Origin: CAWARU01 sp963805795
Lineage (GTDB): Bacteria > Pseudomonadota > Gammaproteobacteria > UBA6186 > Azoamicaceae
Reading direction: 5' to 3'
Assembly: GCA_963805795.1 (NCBI GenBank)
Contig: CAWDVG010000001.1
Span: 1,550,001-1,614,000 of the forward strand
DNA length: 64,000 nt
Part shown: one piece after another, positions 17,864-27,652 of the stretch
Layout of the letters: each line of letters starts with the position of its first letter
Position numbering within the stretch: position 1 is the stretch's first letter
Notes under the pieces: model-generated
Told to the model about the DNA's origin: nothing
The model's database searches: none
Seen by the model: the letters and a program-made list of their open reading frames with translations, nothing else
Position numbers and translations under genes: made by a program

Positions 17864-18862
17864 ATGACAGATATAACGGGAATAAAGACTGAGATGCAGT
17901 TTGATTCTATCAAAGCCTTAGTAGCAACAGATTTTGAAGCGGTAGATGCTTTGATTGAGTCTTCTTTACATTCAAAAGTAAGTATAATAAGTAACTTAGG
18001 CCAATATATCACCCATAATAAAGGAAAAAGACTTCGTCCTCTTATTGTTTTATTAATTGCTAAAGCCATGGGCTACAGCGGCAAACAGCATATTGGCATT
18101 GCCGCCACCATCGAATTGATTCATATAGCCACTTTACTGCATGATGATGTTGTTGATAATGCTAGCCAACGTCGTGGTCAAAAATCGGCCAATCATGTCT
18201 TTGGAAATGAAGCTGCCGTTTTAGTGGGAGATTTTCTTTATACCAAAGCATTTCAGAGCATGACTCAAAATGCCACCACCGCCATGATGGAAATTCTAGC
18301 CAATGCAACCAATATCATGGCCGAAGGTGAAGTCTTGCAATTGATGGAACGTTTTAATCCTGAAATGACGGAAGGCAGCTATTTAAATATTATTCAATAT
18401 AAAACTGCCAAACTCTTTGAAACCGCTGCGCTCCTGGCTGCTTTGTTAGGAAATGCAAATCCCGTACAACAAAAAGCATTGGCTCGATTTGGGAATCATT
18501 TGGGCACTGCCTTTCAATTAATGGATGATATTTTAGATTATCAAGGGGATCCAACTAAAACCGGTAAAGATAAGGGCCGGGATTTAAATGAAGGAAAAGT
18601 CACCCTACCGCTTATCTATATATTGCAGAATGGTACCTCAGCAGAAACGCGTATGGTCCAACAAGCTATCCAAAACGGAAACAGTGAATTATTTCCAGAA
18701 ATTTATCGACTGATTGAAAATTCCGACGCCCTCGAGTATGCTATGCGCTTAGCAAGAGTTGAAGCTTTAAGAGCTCAAAAGGAATTAAATATGCTACCCG
18801 AATCTGAATATCGTGAAGGAGCCAAGGCTTTAACTCAATTTGCTGTAGAACGAATTCATTAA
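17864..18862 (+). CDS. ispB: Octaprenyl diphosphate synthase
   Basis: 332 aa trans-prenyltransferase. It elongates farnesyl diphosphate to the side chain of ubiquinone. First aspartate-rich motif LLHDDVVDNASQRRG and second LMDDILDYQGDPTKTGKD are both present. It is divergent from rplU, as in E. coli, and is followed by tRNA-Pro. The quinone role fits coq7 elsewhere in this window. Confidence 0.95.
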   Translation: MTDITGIKTEMQFDSIKALVATDFEAVDALIESSLHSKVSIISNLGQYITHNKGKRLRPLIVLLIAKAMGYSGKQHIGIAATIELIHIATLLHDDVVDNASQRRGQKSANHVFGNEAAVLVGDFLYTKAFQSMTQNATTAMMEILANATNIMAEGEVLQLMERFNPEMTEGSYLNIIQYKTAKLFETAALLAALLGNANPVQQKALARFGNHLGTAFQLMDDILDYQGDPTKTGKDKGRDLNEGKVTLPLIYILQNGTSAETRMVQQAIQNGNSELFPEIYRLIENSDALEYAMRLARVEALRAQKELNMLPESEYREGAKALTQFAVERIH

Positions 18863-18920
18863 TGCACTAATATGTTATGTTACATTTTTAATATTACTTT
18901 ATATCGATATTGAGTTACTT

Positions 18921-18997
18921 CGGGGTGTAGCTCAGCCTGGTAGAGCACTGCCTTCGGGAGGCAGGGGTCGCAAGTTCAAATCCTGTCACCCCGACCA
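18921..18997 (+). tRNA. tRNA-Pro(CGG)
   Basis: 77 nt with an encoded CCA end. The acceptor stem CGGGGTG/CACCCCG, D-arm GCTCAGCCTGGTAGAGC, anticodon stem CTGCC-TTCGGGA-GGCAG (anticodon CGG) and T-arm with GTTCAAATC all pair. The accessory block with the LRR and FG-GAP genes begins directly after it, but no integrase is seen there. Confidence 0.95.
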
Positions 18998-19182
18998 TTA
19001 CATACACACATTCATAAAATTTGTAAAAGACCCGTTCAAAGAACCAGTCTTTTACTCCAAAATTTGTTGATTTGTTCAAACAACTAATATATTATTGGCT
19101 GTCTTCTCTGAGTGCTATATCAGTATTCCGATACTGGATCTGAGATAGTACATATTAATTTTTATATTTAGAGGATATCAAC

Positions 19183-20673
19183 ATGTCTACAAAGAAAGAT
19201 GATGTACAAAAAATGATGGTCGATAATAATAGTGGTGCAGCAGCTAGCAATGCTTCTCGTTCTTCTGCAACTATCAATTCCAATGCAATGGGTTCCGCAG
19301 GAACCAAGGGTAATACCCAGTTTATTGTTACGCCTGCTATGGCCGATGCCGCTGCGGCATCTACCGCAACAACCCATAGCCATGCTGATGGTGATGGCTG
19401 CGCAGTTTGTTTAAGTGGAATCGCAGAATCTGATCCAAAAGCCTATGTCGAGTTACTTCACGACATGACTCCCATTCGATTAAGATATGAGAATGCTATT
19501 GATATTCTATATGATGGATTAATGAAACAACTTAACACCGAACTTTCTACAGATGGCAATCAAGACTCTCTTTCCCAACCACATCCTCAACGAACACCGG
19601 ATGCCAAGGCCATTGCAGAGACTGTTAAGACATTAAGCACGCAAATTGAAAAAGATTACTTCGATAAAACAAAAAACTCTTTAGTGCTAGAAGGCTCTTC
19701 AGATATAATGCCCACTACAATTTTTGCTGTTGCAGATATGCTAAGTAAAAATATGCCTATACACAAATTAACTATCTGCTGTGAATTTACGGTTGGCGCT
19801 GCTATCGCATTGGCAAATGCTTTAAAGAAAAATACAACTTTGGAATACCTGGATATTCGTGGTGTACACAATTTAGGTGATGTAGGTTGTACAATCCTTG
19901 CAAATGCATTACGTTATAATAAAACTCTAAAAGAACTTGGCATTAATTCTGCTCTTCCCTATACCTTTAAACACAACAACACCTTAAACGATTTAACGGC
20001 CAAAGCCTTTGCAGAAGTTTTAAACAGCAATGCATCGCTTCAAAAGTTAAATTTAGAATATACCAAAATAACGGAATTAGGCGCTGAGTTTTTAGCGAAT
20101 AGTTTAAGATCTAATAAAGGTCTTAAAAGCTTATGGTTGACAGAAAGTACCGTTGATCCTAATGGTTATGGTGCCATGGATTTGATGTCAGCAGGAAAAT
20201 TCAGTGGTCGAATCATCAACCTTATGGGATGCCGAGCTCCAAAAAATCCCCTAATAGATGGTGCCCAGGTTGATTTTTGTTTGGTGGGTGAATCTCTTAT
20301 TGCAGTTCCAAAAGCTAAAAAGGGCCTATCCATTTCAGAACGACTTCATGCACATGCGGCAAAGACTCTTCCTAAAGCTCCAGCAGCTTCAGCTACTGCA
20401 TCAGCGGCTGCTACACCTGTTACTGCCGCAGCATCCACTACATCTGCACCCGTTGTTTTAGCACCAGTGACATTTAATGCAGCAGCAAATGCAGCGGCTG
20501 GCACAACAGCAGTGAGCGCAAATGCTAATACTGCCAGTGCAACATCCACAGCAACTGCTCCAGTGGTTGTTGCTGGTACAGGGACAGGCGCCCGTGCTGC
20601 TACGATGGCTAACAGACGCACAGCAGACCTCGGCCCTGCCGTGATAAATAGAAGATCCTTTGTAAAAAAGTAA
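19183..20673 (+). CDS. Leucine-rich repeat (RNI-type) protein, candidate effector
   Basis: 496 aa; start ATG 19183 with GAGG upstream. The N-terminus is Ser/Ala/Asn-rich without a signal peptide. Residues about 180-330 hold ribonuclease-inhibitor-type LRRs (TLEYLDIRGVHNLGDVG, SLQKLNLEYTKITELG, GLKSLWLTES), the eukaryote-like form with a 28-residue period. The C-terminal 110 residues are a low-complexity Ala/Thr/Pro/Val tail ending in a basic patch (NRRSFVKK). RNI-type LRRs in Legionella-like bacteria are frequent in secreted effectors, so secretion is an inference. A strong terminator follows. Confidence 0.7.
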   Translation: MSTKKDDVQKMMVDNNSGAAASNASRSSATINSNAMGSAGTKGNTQFIVTPAMADAAAASTATTHSHADGDGCAVCLSGIAESDPKAYVELLHDMTPIRLRYENAIDILYDGLMKQLNTELSTDGNQDSLSQPHPQRTPDAKAIAETVKTLSTQIEKDYFDKTKNSLVLEGSSDIMPTTIFAVADMLSKNMPIHKLTICCEFTVGAAIALANALKKNTTLEYLDIRGVHNLGDVGCTILANALRYNKTLKELGINSALPYTFKHNNTLNDLTAKAFAEVLNSNASLQKLNLEYTKITELGAEFLANSLRSNKGLKSLWLTESTVDPNGYGAMDLMSAGKFSGRIINLMGCRAPKNPLIDGAQVDFCLVGESLIAVPKAKKGLSISERLHAHAAKTLPKAPAASATASAAATPVTAAASTTSAPVVLAPVTFNAAANAAAGTTAVSANANTASATSTATAPVVVAGTGTGARAATMANRRTADLGPAVINRRSFVKK

Positions 20674-20703
20674 ACTAGGGTCCCAATAGAAAATAATAAT
20701 AAA

Positions 20704-20740
20704 TCCCCCCTCTCAAAATTTGAGAGGGGGGATTTTTTTT
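20704..20740. terminator. Intrinsic terminator after the LRR gene
   Basis: A 14-bp stem (TCCCCCCTCTCAAA / TTTGAGAGGGGGGA) is followed by eight T on the plus strand, and A-rich sequence precedes it so that it could also work on the minus strand for the duplicated OMP fragment. Confidence 0.85.
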
Positions 20741-20930
20741 GCAATGCTATAATCTATCTATCAAAATATGGGTGTTCTAAGATACTGCGAGAAAACAGTT
20801 GCAACGGTTCAGAAAACGTAAATCAAACCTAAACTCACAGGTGAATAAGAGTACGTATCTTGTAATCTGAGTGTACCTGTGGTACCTATCAAAGGTTCGA
20901 TTTTTATTTTACCTAAATAAATATGTTGAA
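20731..20930. repeat. Direct repeat copy 1: 3' end of an outer-membrane protein gene
   Basis: About 190 bp nearly identical to 26668-26879. The copies differ by a few substitutions and by the number of TATC units (short here, longer in the other copy). They start in the T-run of each terminator and end together about 120 bp inside the OMP reading frame. The two copies flank the FG-GAP and LuxR-type genes in direct orientation. Confidence 0.85.
20809..20930 (-). pseudogene. 3' fragment of the beta-barrel OMP gene
   Basis: The fragment encodes the last ~40 codons of the OMP at 26758-27609 (...YSPVSLGLIYVF then TGA). No start or upstream coding part is present. It is the remnant of a duplication or recombination event, not a gene. 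Confidence 0.85.
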
Positions 20931-21040
20931 GCTTTAAGAGGCAAGTTCTTTGATAAAGATCTCAACCTGTATTTACCGATCTTAATAGATTGATGAACAA
21001 GAGCAAATGATAGGAGTATAAGTGTCGAGAGAAGCAAAAG

Positions 21041-24000
21041 TTAACTGGCAGACTTTGCTCTAATCCTTTGGCTTGAGTGCAATTCGGTCATTTCATTTCG
21101 AGCATTCAACCTACTTTGATAGGCTGTTAACAATGGCATACGTATGGATGAGTTATTTTGTGTCGCAGGTATAGCAGAACCCATTGAGCCAGAAGCCTTT
21201 GAAACTTTTCTGTCAATGGGGGGCTCCGCATCCGAACCAATGGCTATTACTGCAGCTGATTCATTGATGGGTTTTAATTTATTTTCTACCACCTCAGCAA
21301 TTTCTTTAGCCTTGTCTTCAATTACCTCTGGGGTTGTTTCTGCCCAACACAAGCTTGTAAAACTAAACCAGGAACAACATACTTCTTCACCAAATAAAAT
21401 TTTACGTGTTTGACGAACAATTTGACGCAATAGATGGGAACGTTCCCATCCTGCTTTACTCATCAACCTCTCCACAGCAATCCCTTTACTTTCTAATTGC
21501 TTCACCAACGCGAACACCGCATCCAGCAGTTTTTGACTGGTAGTTTCGCTAACATATCCCGTGCAACCTGCAATTTTTATATTGACCGAGATTTCTTTTG
21601 CAATTGGGAAAATAACTGCCTCGTTATATCTTTTATTATATTCATCTGCCTCTTTTGCAAGATATGCATCCGCTTTTTTAGCGAGATAAAACCTTAAGCC
21701 AAAGAACAGCAAACCAACAGCACCGCTAACGGAGGCACCAATAATCGCATTGCGAACGGTATTATCAGGAGGATTATTCAAAGTAAAATTTATAAGGGCA
21801 GGACTAGGATTAGTGCTGACAAGACCATCACTCACCGAAGTACTATAACTCGGTGCCTGTACACTTCCATCATGAGTAAATTGGACTACCCCGGTTGAAA
21901 CATTTTCTTGATAAAAATTATTAATAACCGTGCCGGGATTGTTCACTATTTCAAAATACCCATGTTGGGCATTGCTCACTAAAAATTGCAAAATCGAACT
22001 TCTAGTTATGTCATTCATGTCCTTTGCATTTAAATTATCCGACGTTACAATAAGAGATTGTCCTTGATTTATCGTCAATTGATTGTTTCCTAGGGTTGGT
22101 AATTGATGAAAGGAAATATTGGCTATCGATATATCTGAGGCCAACCCACAACTGTCTTGAACCGAAAGCAGATAATTCGGAGCTATTCCCGAATTGTCCG
22201 ATGTAAATTGAACTATACCATCGTTGACTTGTTGTTGGCTAAATTGAGAAATAGATATGGTCGGATTGTTTACTCTAGAGAATTGTCCATGTTGTACAGA
22301 AATGACAGTATACTGTAAATTAAAAAATTCATCTCCAGGATCTGTGCTATTTAAATTGGTGACGTCGAGGACAACTCCTTGACCTGGAATGGCATATAAA
22401 GCATTTCTGATAATGACAGGATTGATAGAGTTAAAGGTAACTACTGCGTCGACTGGCAAAGAAGGTGCTGCAGGCCCACCATCAAAAACGGATACTTGAT
22501 AAGAAGGTGACCCACAACTGCCATCGTGTACAAAACGCAACACTAAACTATTGACTTGTTGTTGTGTAAAATGAGTAAGCGCTTGTCCCGGCTGACTAAA
22601 AAGCTCGAAATGACCGCGTTTCAGATTGCTGATCGTTAATGTTAATCCAAATGGTCCTATGCCATTGGGACTTGTTGAATTTAAATTATCCGAAGTTAGC
22701 AAAACCCTTTGCCCTTCACTAATCGTTAACTGGTTATTCCCAACGGAAGGTAATTCATAAAAATTAACATTACTTGCTGAAAGACTAGAAGTTAAACCGC
22801 AAATATCCTGTACTGATGCAAGATAACTAGGCCTTATCCCAGAGGTATCCGAAACAAATTGAATAACACCATTATTAATTTGTTGCTGAGTAAATTGAGT
22901 AATGGGTACAAATGGGTTGTTAATGGTGGAAAATTGTCCATGGATTAATGAACTGATGGTATAGTGTAAATTAGAAGCGGTATCACCTGGATCAGTCACA
23001 TTTAAATTGTTAGAGCCTAATACAATTGTTTGCCCTGAGTTCAGAATCATATAGTTTGTTATAATTGAAGGTATAATAGGGAGGAACGTAATTGCAGCAC
23101 TTTGAGGAACAGATGGGAAAGCCAAACCTCCATCAAATACAGAAACTTGATAAGAAGGTGCAAAACAGCTTCCATCATGAACAAAACGTATTTGTTCATG
23201 GTTAATCATTTGTTGGGTAAAGTTGTTAATTGATTGCCCAGGTTGGTTTATTAATTCAAAATGCCCATGTAGTACCTGAGTGATATTAAATTGAGTTTGA
23301 AGGGGTTTAGTGTTACCTGTTACAGCACTTAAATAAGTATTATTTAAGATTTGGGAAGACCCTTCAACAATAGTTAATTGATTTTGAAATAAAGCGGGAT
23401 CATCGCCAAATATTACATAACTTACTCCAGCATCATTATTGGCAGTATAAGCCCCAATGATAAAATCAACTATCCCATTTTTATCTATATCTCCTGTCGA
23501 GCTGACAGAATAACCACTGTGGTCATTGGCGGTTTCCCCATTAAATTTAACTCCATTGGTTCCTGTTAAGCTTGATAATGCAATGGGACTGGTCCAAGCC
23601 CCAGTATGCATAAGAACTAGATAACTCGCCCCAGTATTACCATTGGCTCCCTGAGCACCGATGAGAAGGTCAGCAACTCCATTCTTATCTACATCCCCTG
23701 CCGAGCTAACAGAATAACCACTATGGTCATTGGAATTTTGACCGATAAATTTAACTCCGTTAACCCCAGTTAGGCTTGATAATGCAATTGGACTGGTCCA
23801 GGGCCCAGGATCCCCAAAAACCAAATAACTAGCCCCAGCACCATTATTAAATCCAAAAGCTCCAATGATAAGGTCGGCTCTACCATCCCCAGTTGCATCC
23901 CCTGCCGAATTGACAGACAGACCAGCATAATTAAAGGTACTTTCCCCTATAAACTTAACACCATTAACCCCAGTCAAGCTTGACAGTGCCATTGGGCTAG

Positions 24001-25357
24001 TCCAAGGCCTAGAATGCCCAAATATCAAATAACTGGATCCAGCATAGGTATTAGCCCCATAAGCTCCAATGATAAAGTCGGCTTTACCATCCTCATTCAT
24101 ATCACCTGCGGAGCTGACAGAATAACCACATTGATCGCCGATGTTTTCTCCAATAAATTTAACTCCATTTGTCCCATTTAGATTTGATAGCGCAATTGAA
24201 CTCGCCCATGGACCAGTATGACCAAAAATCAGATAAGTGGCCCCAGTTCCACCATTCCCCTCCTGAGCACCAATAATAAGATCATCTATTTCATCCCCAT
24301 CTACATCTCCTGCTGTACTAACAGAAATACCACTATTGTCATTAGCATTTTCCCCAGTAAACTTAACCCCTTTAACCCCCAGGTTTGATAATGCAATCGG
24401 GCTGGTCCAAGGTCCTCTCTGACCAAAAATGAGATAAGTGACCCCAGCAGAACCATTGGCTCCCCATGCACCGATGAGAAAGTCGCCTATTCCGTCTTTA
24501 TTCACATCCCCTGCCGAGCGAACAGAATCGCTCATATCACCTGCATTTTCCCCAATAAACTTAACTCCATTAGTCCCATTTAAGTTTGACAATGCAATTG
24601 GGGTGCTCCAAGGTCCTTCCTGACCAAAGATTAGATAGCTGGCTCCAGTATTATTGTTGGCCTTTAGAGCTCCAATGATAAGATCATCTTTTCCGTCCCC
24701 ATTCACATCCCCTGCCGAGCTAATAGAAATGCCACTCATATCACCCGCATTTTCCCCTATTAATTTAAATCCATTCTTTCCATTTAGAGTGGCAAGGGAG
24801 ACTGTGGCTGGAAATTGCGGTGGCAGGATTGTCTGATTATCATGCTGTATTTTTACATTGTTTTTAACTAAATTATTATATTGCTTCAAAGCCTGTAATT
24901 GCACTTCACGATTTTTTGCTATTTCTTCATAATGCTTTGCTAAACTTGCATTATCTGAACCAAAAAATTGCTTACTTTCTCTATAAATCCAATTTAATAT
25001 TTGACGAGCATAACTCCAATTGTTGCTATTTTTTGTTTCCTTGCCAGCTGCTTTTTGATATTCCATTTGCTTTATCTTAACAAAACTCAATTCAGTGCTA
25101 ATCGTCTCAATTTCACTTTCTAAAATTTTAATTAAATTTTCAGCATTGCCTATGTCGGGTTTTTCTTCATAAGCTTTGACTGTATTTAACAATGTGCTTC
25201 TTGATGATTGATATTGTTGATTTGCTTCCTGCATTGCAGAACGCTTATCTTCAAGACCTAGGCTCGATAGAACTTCTTGAGCGATTGAGATCATGTTAGA
25301 AGTCGTTATCTCTGAATGTGTAAAAACCTGATTACCTACTGCAATATCATTAGGCAT
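21041..25357 (-). CDS. Large FG-GAP / NG2-repeat protein, candidate adhesin
   Basis: 1438 aa from ATG 25357, preferred over an ATG 90 bp upstream because AAGGAG lies 6 nt before it. Residues about 25-170 are polar helices. About 190-650 hold seven FG-GAP-like repeats, each with a calcium-loop-like motif (DVNGDGKDDLIIGA, DMNEDGKADFIIGA, DVDKNGVADLLIGA) as in integrin alpha propellers. About 660-1190 hold NG2/CSPG4-like repeats (HGHFELINQPGQ...FVHDGSCFAPSY...VSVFDGG). A membrane segment near 1205 (ASVSGAVGLLFFGLRFYLA) precedes a 200-residue tail. No Sec signal peptide is visible, so the export route is unclear. FG-GAP plus NG2 repeats suggest binding to host or neighbour surfaces; that is inference. 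Confidence 0.75.
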   Translation of the reverse strand: MPNDIAVGNQVFTHSEITTSNMISIAQEVLSSLGLEDKRSAMQEANQQYQSSRSTLLNTVKAYEEKPDIGNAENLIKILESEIETISTELSFVKIKQMEYQKAAGKETKNSNNWSYARQILNWIYRESKQFFGSDNASLAKHYEEIAKNREVQLQALKQYNNLVKNNVKIQHDNQTILPPQFPATVSLATLNGKNGFKLIGENAGDMSGISISSAGDVNGDGKDDLIIGALKANNNTGASYLIFGQEGPWSTPIALSNLNGTNGVKFIGENAGDMSDSVRSAGDVNKDGIGDFLIGAWGANGSAGVTYLIFGQRGPWTSPIALSNLGVKGVKFTGENANDNSGISVSTAGDVDGDEIDDLIIGAQEGNGGTGATYLIFGHTGPWASSIALSNLNGTNGVKFIGENIGDQCGYSVSSAGDMNEDGKADFIIGAYGANTYAGSSYLIFGHSRPWTSPMALSSLTGVNGVKFIGESTFNYAGLSVNSAGDATGDGRADLIIGAFGFNNGAGASYLVFGDPGPWTSPIALSSLTGVNGVKFIGQNSNDHSGYSVSSAGDVDKNGVADLLIGAQGANGNTGASYLVLMHTGAWTSPIALSSLTGTNGVKFNGETANDHSGYSVSSTGDIDKNGIVDFIIGAYTANNDAGVSYVIFGDDPALFQNQLTIVEGSSQILNNTYLSAVTGNTKPLQTQFNITQVLHGHFELINQPGQSINNFTQQMINHEQIRFVHDGSCFAPSYQVSVFDGGLAFPSVPQSAAITFLPIIPSIITNYMILNSGQTIVLGSNNLNVTDPGDTASNLHYTISSLIHGQFSTINNPFVPITQFTQQQINNGVIQFVSDTSGIRPSYLASVQDICGLTSSLSASNVNFYELPSVGNNQLTISEGQRVLLTSDNLNSTSPNGIGPFGLTLTISNLKRGHFELFSQPGQALTHFTQQQVNSLVLRFVHDGSCGSPSYQVSVFDGGPAAPSLPVDAVVTFNSINPVIIRNALYAIPGQGVVLDVTNLNSTDPGDEFFNLQYTVISVQHGQFSRVNNPTISISQFSQQQVNDGIVQFTSDNSGIAPNYLLSVQDSCGLASDISIANISFHQLPTLGNNQLTINQGQSLIVTSDNLNAKDMNDITRSSILQFLVSNAQHGYFEIVNNPGTVINNFYQENVSTGVVQFTHDGSVQAPSYSTSVSDGLVSTNPSPALINFTLNNPPDNTVRNAIIGASVSGAVGLLFFGLRFYLAKKADAYLAKEADEYNKRYNEAVIFPIAKEISVNIKIAGCTGYVSETTSQKLLDAVFALVKQLESKGIAVERLMSKAGWERSHLLRQIVRQTRKILFGEEVCCSWFSFTSLCWAETTPEVIEDKAKEIAEVVENKLKPINESAAVIAIGSDAEPPIDRKVSKASGSMGSAIPATQNNSSIRMPLLTAYQSRLNARNEMTELHSSQRIRAKSAS

Positions 25358-25560
25358 CGACATCTCCTTTTTTTGATATAGATTGACATAATATTTAGAT
25401 AGTTTTCTTGAAGTATAGGCACTTCCACCTCCTACCGAAGTACTCATCTAATTATTCAGAAGGTACTCTGTATTCGTATTATTAAAACCCGTAGAAAATA
25501 CTCTATTCAAACCAATAAATTAGCTATTTAGCTCTAAAATTGACACAAGTTGTCGCAAAA

Positions 25561-25589
25561 TTGACCTCACATCGACTTAGTTATATTAT
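25561..25589 (+). promoter_or_regulatory. Sigma-70 promoter for the PAS-LuxR regulator
   Basis: TTGACC (25561-25566), a 17-nt spacer and TATTAT (25584-25589) lie 118 bp before the regulator's start codon. A second TTGACA is at 25540. The spacer between the divergent FG-GAP gene and the regulator (25358-25707) holds no gene, and the regulator could control both from here. Confidence 0.6.
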
Positions 25590-25707
25590 GGGACTCATTC
25601 TAGAGTGTGGTGTGACAAGAGCTTCCAAAATGCTATATAAGCACTTCATAGGCATTTCGGTTTGATACCCTAAATATTTCTTATTTATATGGGAGGGATA
25701 CTTTTAA

Positions 25708-26535
25708 ATGAGTTCAGAAAAACAACCTAGTTTAATCGTTAAAGACCCCAGGAATAATTTGATTCTAGATATTAAACAGTTAATATCTTACCTACCTTCT
25801 TCTCAATGGTATTTTTACAAAAATATCCACTCAATATATCAGGGATGTAACGCTACCTTCTCTAAAATAGTTGGCGCAGGCGAACCCCGTAATATCATGG
25901 GAATGCGGGTTTCCGATTTAAAATACCTAAATAATAAAATTCTTGCGGAGAACGCAAAGCAGTTTGAAGAAATTGATCATAAGGTATTTGATTGTGCTGA
26001 AGGTTATGAGTTAAGAAAACAAATTTATTTTGAAAAGGCTCCATTTACGTATGAAATGAATTGCAATGTATTTCCTATTCTTAATGAGTCAGAGCAAGTT
26101 GCAGGCCTGTTTGGGATAGGCTGTGGGCAGATGATCATATCGTCCGAAATACAAAACATTTTTCGCCTTGTAAATAAATTCCTCATTGGTTACTTATTAA
26201 AAAAACCTCGTTATCTAATTCAATCAAAGCAAGTCAATATATTTTTAACACGTAGAGCAGTTGCTTGCCTTTTATATCTAATGAAAGGAAGAACGGCTAA
26301 AGAACTTTCAAATGATATGTCTGTTACAGCGCGAACAGCTGAGAACTACATCGCGATCCTTAAAGAAAAATTTGGTTGCAATACAAAATCTCAATTAATC
26401 TCTTGCGCTTTCGAGAGTACGCTTATTACAGAGCTTTTAAAAAATGAAATGAAGGAAGCTGATTTTATTATCGAGAAAATTCAAACTGTGAACTATTTAT
26501 ACCATGATGGAAAACGAATATTCATCAAAACTTAG
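25708..26535 (+). CDS. PAS-LuxR type transcriptional regulator
   Basis: 275 aa; GGGAGGG precedes ATG 25708. The first half (about 30-150) reads like a PAS sensor (SSQWYFYKNIHSIYQGCNATFSKIVG... and PILNESEQVAGLFGIG). Residues about 190-245 form a LuxR-type HTH (LTRRAVACLLYLMKGRTAKELSN, then TARTAENYIAILKEKFGC). No receiver domain, so it is probably ligand- or redox-sensing rather than phosphorylated. It is divergent from the FG-GAP gene and is the obvious candidate regulator for it, although this is only positional. Confidence 0.75.
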   Translation: MSSEKQPSLIVKDPRNNLILDIKQLISYLPSSQWYFYKNIHSIYQGCNATFSKIVGAGEPRNIMGMRVSDLKYLNNKILAENAKQFEEIDHKVFDCAEGYELRKQIYFEKAPFTYEMNCNVFPILNESEQVAGLFGIGCGQMIISSEIQNIFRLVNKFLIGYLLKKPRYLIQSKQVNIFLTRRAVACLLYLMKGRTAKELSNDMSVTARTAENYIAILKEKFGCNTKSQLISCAFESTLITELLKNEMKEADFIIEKIQTVNYLYHDGKRIFIKT

Positions 26536-26648
26536 GAGCACAGAAATTATAACTGACCTCCTGACATCCACTCCAAAAACTTGACCATTATTCATCTAAA
26601 TCGATTCTACTTAGGATTGGGGTTCGGCAAATTTATTGCTATGGCCTG

Positions 26649-26677
26649 CCCCCCTTGAAAAGGGGGGGATTTTTTTT
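26649..26677 (+). terminator. Intrinsic terminator after the PAS-LuxR gene
   Basis: CCCCCCTT-gaaa-AGGGGGG stem with a run of T (26670-26677) on the plus strand. Its T-run begins the duplicated segment, like the terminator at 20704. Confidence 0.8.
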
Positions 26678-26879
26678 GCAATGTTATAGTCTATCAATCT
26701 ATCTATCTATCAAAATATGGGTGTTCTAAGATACTGCGAGAAAACAGTTGCAGCGGTTCAGAAAACGTAAATCAAACCTAAACTCACAGGTGAATAAGAG
26801 TACGTACCTTGTAATCTGAGTGTACCTGTGGTACCTATCAAAGGTTCGATTTTTATTTTACCTAAATAAATATATCGAA
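26668..26879. repeat. Direct repeat copy 2 (source of 20731-20930)
   Basis: This copy contains the terminator tail, a longer TATC microsatellite (four or more units near 26693-26711) and the last ~120 bp of the intact OMP gene. Near-identity with copy 1 shows a recent duplication, or conversion keeping them alike. Confidence 0.85.
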
Positions 26880-27609
26880 AAGACGCCTGTATATAGAAAC
26901 GACTAAATACGCTAAAACGAAACCCTATTCCTCCCCCCGCTGCTAAACTGGCGTAATTCTTTGTAAGCGTGAAAGGGCCACCTGCGCCTCCCCCAGATAC
27001 CAAAGTTTTTACATTTGTAAATGTGGGCCCAAGCCCCCCTACAATAAAAAGGCGAAGGCGATCATAACCACCGATATTGGTCTCGTAGTAGCCATTGAAT
27101 AAAAAAGTATTGGTATTGATATTAGCATTAATGAGAAAGGGAGCAGAAAGGGTACTGAAACTTAAGGTTCGATTCACTAAATATTCTATTTCAAGACGAG
27201 AATTTTTATCGTAGAAGTAACCTCCAGCTACTTCAAAACCGATTTGATTTAAATGAGATCGATTATTTGTTACCGAAACGCCACTAAAAATTCCTCCTAG
27301 GTTATTATTAGGTGCCATAACACTAGAAAGTGTTAAAGTGCCAGTATTCCCCGATAAGCGCGCATAATAATGATTCAATGTTTTTATTGGCAGATCGGAT
27401 ATTAATAGAGCTTCTTCTTCTGGTGTGAGCGCATTTGATCCCGTCATTGCACCCCGAAAACAAGGGATTTGTCCATTTCCATAAAGTTCGGGAGATTGAT
27501 ATTCAGTCACAACGGCGTATTCTGCGCAAGCAGATTGTGTTATGAAAGAAAACACTAAGGATACTATTACTAAAATAGATATTTTAGCAATAGATATTTT
27601 AAACTTCAT
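26758..27609 (-). CDS. Outer-membrane beta-barrel protein
   Basis: 283 aa from ATG 27609 (GGAG 6 nt upstream). A signal peptide ends around SACA-EYAVV. The mature part has alternating aromatic strands, the OMP-like LRLFIVGGLGPTFTNV and FYIQASFRYIYLG segments, and a terminal Phe (LGLIYVF), the BAM recognition signature. It resembles the small OmpA/OmpW-size barrels. A paralogue lies immediately upstream (27653). Substrate or partner unknown. Its 3' end is duplicated at 20809. Confidence 0.8.
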   Translation of the reverse strand: MKFKISIAKISILVIVSLVFSFITQSACAEYAVVTEYQSPELYGNGQIPCFRGAMTGSNALTPEEEALLISDLPIKTLNHYYARLSGNTGTLTLSSVMAPNNNLGGIFSGVSVTNNRSHLNQIGFEVAGGYFYDKNSRLEIEYLVNRTLSFSTLSAPFLINANINTNTFLFNGYYETNIGGYDRLRLFIVGGLGPTFTNVKTLVSGGGAGGPFTLTKNYASLAAGGGIGFRFSVFSRFYIQASFRYIYLGKIKIEPLIGTTGTLRLQGTYSYSPVSLGLIYVF

Positions 27610-27652
27610 GTTCTTCTCCATTCATCTCATAGCGATTCTAATATCCACTCTA

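Noticed and set aside
18921..20700. tRNA-Pro as an island attachment site
   Set aside because: No integrase and no duplicated tRNA end are visible in the following block.
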